Source: an uncultured Hyphomonas sp. (lineage in GTDB: Bacteria > Pseudomonadota > Alphaproteobacteria > Caulobacterales > Hyphomonadaceae). From it: a stretch of DNA of 64,000 nt. Within the stretch, counting starts at the first letter, position 1. Every line of letters starts with the position of its first letter. Of the stretch, positions 61,666 to 64,000 are shown one piece after another. The notes beneath the pieces were generated by a model. The model had not been told where the DNA came from, did not search any database, and saw only the letters and a program-made list of their open reading frames with translations. The translations under genes were made by a program, and so were the position numbers. The stretch lies in the NCBI RefSeq assembly GCF_963678195.1, contig NZ_OY782759.1, positions 1,178,001-1,242,000 on the forward strand, given 5' to 3'.

Positions 61666-62091
61666 TTACAGAACAAACAAGTCGCGCTGTGCCGCCAACA
61701 AATCATCCAGCACGATCAGATGTGCGAAATCGTTGAACAAGTGGCAGTATTTGAGACTGGCTGACGTATGCGCATCGTTGTGAAAGGGTTTTTCAACCGC
61801 TTCAGGATGCTCTCTGCGAAAGGCATGAACGGCACGCGCAGCCCTGCGGTAGCCTGAGAGATCTTTTCTGAGATCATTCAATACCGTCTTGCGGATCCTG
61901 CGAAGCTCTGCTGATCGTTTGGGCTCTGCCAGAGAATCCGCTTTTGCGATGTCCAGCTCCATGTACCCGCAATATCCGCTAATCCTGACCTCCGCCATGA
62001 TAATGCTCGGCGGCAGAATTCGCCCGCCTAGTACATAGAACCAAGGGTGCCCGGCACCATAGCCTCCGATTTTTATGGGCTTGAGAGTCAT
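61666..62091 (-). CDS. Unknown island protein
   Basis: 141 aa from ATG 62091, preceded by AAAGGAGAACAAAGAC. Begins MTLKPIKIGGYGAGHPWFYVLGGRILPPSII, then a Lys/Arg-rich helical middle (KADSLAEPKRSAELRRIRKTVLNDLRKDL). Possibly related to integrating-conjugative-element proteins of unknown function, but this could not be confirmed by eye. Confidence 0.55.
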   Translation of the reverse strand: MTLKPIKIGGYGAGHPWFYVLGGRILPPSIIMAEVRISGYCGYMELDIAKADSLAEPKRSAELRRIRKTVLNDLRKDLSGYRRAARAVHAFRREHPEAVEKPFHNDAHTSASLKYCHLFNDFAHLIVLDDLLAAQRDLFVL

Positions 62092-62423
62092 GTCTTTGTT
62101 CTCCTTTGGGTATGGGTTGCACATGCAACCCTGCCTCGTGGCGAACAGCGGGTGTCCAAGCGGAGTGAAAAATCGACGGCGGGCGCAGCCGCCAAGCGGC
62201 GAGCCTCGGGAGACCGTTTATTTTTTGCGAAGCGCGGTGAGGGCGGAGCCCTAAGCATTACGCAAGGGATGGAAGCCGAATGGTCAAGACCGCCTGCGGG
62301 CTTGGTTCACGACAGCCCGGCCCGAAGGGTGCGTCATTGATGGCAAATCTGATCAGTATTCGTTAAAGTAGAAATCGTAAAATACAAAACGACACTAAAG
62401 AACCGAAGAAGCGAGCAAATGAG
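62092..62423. other. Structured noncoding region of island
   Basis: Several inverted repeats: GGGTTGC-ACAT-GCAACCC (62114-62131), GGCGG-GCGCAG-CCGCC near 62179-62194 and AGGGC-GGA-GCCCT near 62240-62252. The bases ACGCAAGGGATGGAAGCC (about 62261-62278) resemble a block often seen next to ICE genes. No good coding frame. A transfer origin or replication site is possible. Confidence 0.4.
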
Positions 62424-64000
62424 ATGTACATCTCCAGAATATGCATAAATAATTTTCGAAACTTCTCACAGCTTGATGTCTCTTTGTCGGGCGATGTCGT
62501 GATATTGGGAGAAAACCGCGTTGGGAAGAGTAATCTTTTACATGCACTCAGATTGGTTCTCGATTCTGATCTCCCAGATAGCTCAAGAGAACTGTCATTT
62601 TCCGACTTCTGGGATGGTTTGGAAGACATACCAGGTAGCGAGAAGATTTCTATCTGCATAGAGATTAAAGACTTTGAGGGCGACGCTGATATTCTCGCAC
62701 TGCTGACCGATTTTCGTTTGGACGATGACCCCCATACGGTGCGCTTAACTTATGAATTGCGACCTGAGGGAGGGCTTGAAAAAGCCCCTACATCTCCAGA
62801 TGAATTTGAGTTTGTATGCTACGGTGGAGAAAGTGAAGCGAAGCGTTTTGGGCATGCGCTACGGCGTCGAATCACAATGGACCTTTTGCCCGCCCTCCGA
62901 GATGCTGAGGGCGATCTATCCATCTGGAAAAGGTCTCCTCTGAGACCTCTGCTAGACAAAGTCTTTGCTGAAATCGACAAAGATGAGCTCCAAAAGATCG
63001 CGGAATCTATTCAAGAAAGCGCCGATGAGCTGACCGCATTTGATGCTGTCCAGGAGTTGGAGACAGATATTGGACACCTTTTCCGGAGTCTCAGCGGCCC
63101 GAAACATGATATTCATCCGGCGCTAGGATTTTCACCAACTGACCCTACACGGCTTTATCGATCTGTACGCCTCCTGATCGATGAAGGAGAGAGGGGAATT
63201 GCGGATGCGAGCCTCGGATCAGCAAACCTTGTGTTCTTGAGCTTGAAATATCTGGAAATACAAAAACTGATTCAGGAAAATCGACGGGATCACACGTTTC
63301 TTGCGATTGAAGAACCCGAAGCTCATCTGCACCCTCATCTGCAGAGATCGACGTATCGAAACATGTTTTCAGCACCAGAAAGCGAGGACGAAGCTACACC
63401 TCTCAGTGTGATCTTGACCACGCATTCTCCTCACATCGCAAGTGTTGCGCCTGTCCGCTCGATCCTTCTGTTGCGAGAAACTGAGAACGTAGGAACAACT
63501 GGCTACTCTACGGCTACTCTCTCATTGGACGCCGCAGACATTGACGATATAGCGAGATATTTGGATGTCACGCGTGCTGAAATGCTGTTTGCACGCGGTG
63601 TTCTGCTCGTCGAAGGTGATGCGGAAAAATATCTTATCCCCGCCTTCGCAAGTGAGATGGGAAACGATTTGGATCAATTGGGCATTACAGTATGCTCTGT
63701 GTCCGGGACCCACTTTCGTCCGTACGTGAAGTTTCTAACAAGTCTTGGAATCCCTTGTGCAGTTATTACTGATTGGGACCCAAGGGAGAACGATAAATTG
63801 CCCCTTGGGTACAACCGCACATGGAGGATCGTTCAAGACATTTTGACCCTTTCGTCGGCTGAAGGAGCGGATGAAACCATCCAAGAGATCAAGGAGATAG
63901 AGAGCTACGCAGAATTTTGTGAGAGATGCGAAGAGTACGGCGTTTTTAGCAATGAGCGAACTTTGGAGCTTGATCTCTACGACGAGGGCTTTGATGCTGC
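62424..64000 (+). CDS. OLD-family ATP-dependent endonuclease (5' part)
   Basis: The open frame from ATG 62424 runs off the right edge: 525 codons and continuing. Walker A GENRVGKSN (residues ~29-37), an ABC-signature-like ASLGSANLVFLSL (~262-274), Walker B FLAIEEPEAHLHPH (~292-305) and H-loop LTTHSPHIAS (~331-340) form the ABC-type ATPase. A TOPRIM nuclease follows: VLLVEGDAEKYL (~393) and VITDWDP (~447-453). OLD/GajA-type nucleases are anti-phage proteins. The region is visibly AT-richer than the rest of the window, suggesting horizontal acquisition. Confidence 0.92.
   Translation, partial: MYISRICINNFRNFSQLDVSLSGDVVILGENRVGKSNLLHALRLVLDSDLPDSSRELSFSDFWDGLEDIPGSEKISICIEIKDFEGDADILALLTDFRLDDDPHTVRLTYELRPEGGLEKAPTSPDEFEFVCYGGESEAKRFGHALRRRITMDLLPALRDAEGDLSIWKRSPLRPLLDKVFAEIDKDELQKIAESIQESADELTAFDAVQELETDIGHLFRSLSGPKHDIHPALGFSPTDPTRLYRSVRLLIDEGERGIADASLGSANLVFLSLKYLEIQKLIQENRRDHTFLAIEEPEAHLHPHLQRSTYRNMFSAPESEDEATPLSVILTTHSPHIASVAPVRSILLLRETENVGTTGYSTATLSLDAADIDDIARYLDVTRAEMLFARGVLLVEGDAEKYLIPAFASEMGNDLDQLGITVCSVSGTHFRPYVKFLTSLGIPCAVITDWDPRENDKLPLGYNRTWRIVQDILTLSSAEGADETIQEIKEIESYAEFCERCEEYGVFSNERTLELDLYDEGFDA

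Overview
The window reads as chromosome of a GC-rich alphaproteobacterium. The evidence is an RcGTA-type gene transfer agent (GTA) cluster, a cycHJKL-degP-two-component-glnE gene order typical of the class, and heterodimeric methylmalonyl-CoA mutase. The long TonB receptor next to secreted peptidases, and the overall style, suggest Caulobacterales/Hyphomonadaceae (Hyphomonas-like). That placement is inference; there is no rRNA in the window.

Layout. (1) 1-13.5 kb: GTA structural cluster. It starts inside the large terminase (gp2) and runs through portal (gp3), gp3.5, prohead protease (gp4), capsid (gp5), connector (gp6), gp8, gp9, gp10, gp10.1, tape measure (gp11), gp12, gp13, gp14 and the gp15 baseplate 'megatron'. 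Unusual points: a ParA ATPase plus partner gene sits on the opposite strand between gp2 and gp3; four ~85-95 bp palindromic repeats lie inside the cluster, two of which code for protein ends; gp7 is missing; gp13 looks internally deleted. (2) 13.5-28.6 kb: a DnaJ-like protein, a PepSY-response regulator-kinase-ccmI unit that matches feuNPQ-cycH, an inserted HxlR/flavodoxin pair, ccmEFH, a DegP-type protease, a second two-component system and glnE. (3) 28.7-31 kb: EF-hand protein, ECF sigma factor, putative anti-sigma factor and CnrX-like sensor. (4) 31-46.6 kb: amidase, GFA enzyme, small metallopeptidase, YbjQ, methylmalonyl-CoA mutase subunits with a small gene between them, a carboxymuconolactone decarboxylase family protein, a membrane protein with a hexanucleotide-repeat segment, a CBS-domain protein, a nitronate monooxygenase-like enzyme, an M15 peptidase + holin pair (candidate GTA lysis module) and glycerol kinase. 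(5) 46.6-58.1 kb: S9 peptidase, TonB receptor, M3 oligopeptidase and dicarboxylate symporter, then a GT61-like/FemAB-like pair. (6) 58.2-64 kb: accessory island with mobC, a relaxase without a visible catalytic Tyr, a tiny membrane ORF, a HEPN-domain protein, an unknown gene and the start of an AT-richer OLD-family ATPase-TOPRIM nuclease that runs off the window.

How the genes work together: regions 1 and 4 may jointly make and release GTA particles. The ccm genes feed cytochrome c maturation, beside envelope-stress genes. The 46-55 kb block looks like peptide capture and breakdown. The last 6 kb looks like a mobilizable island carrying candidate defence genes. No tRNA, rRNA, CRISPR array or insertion sequence was recognised.
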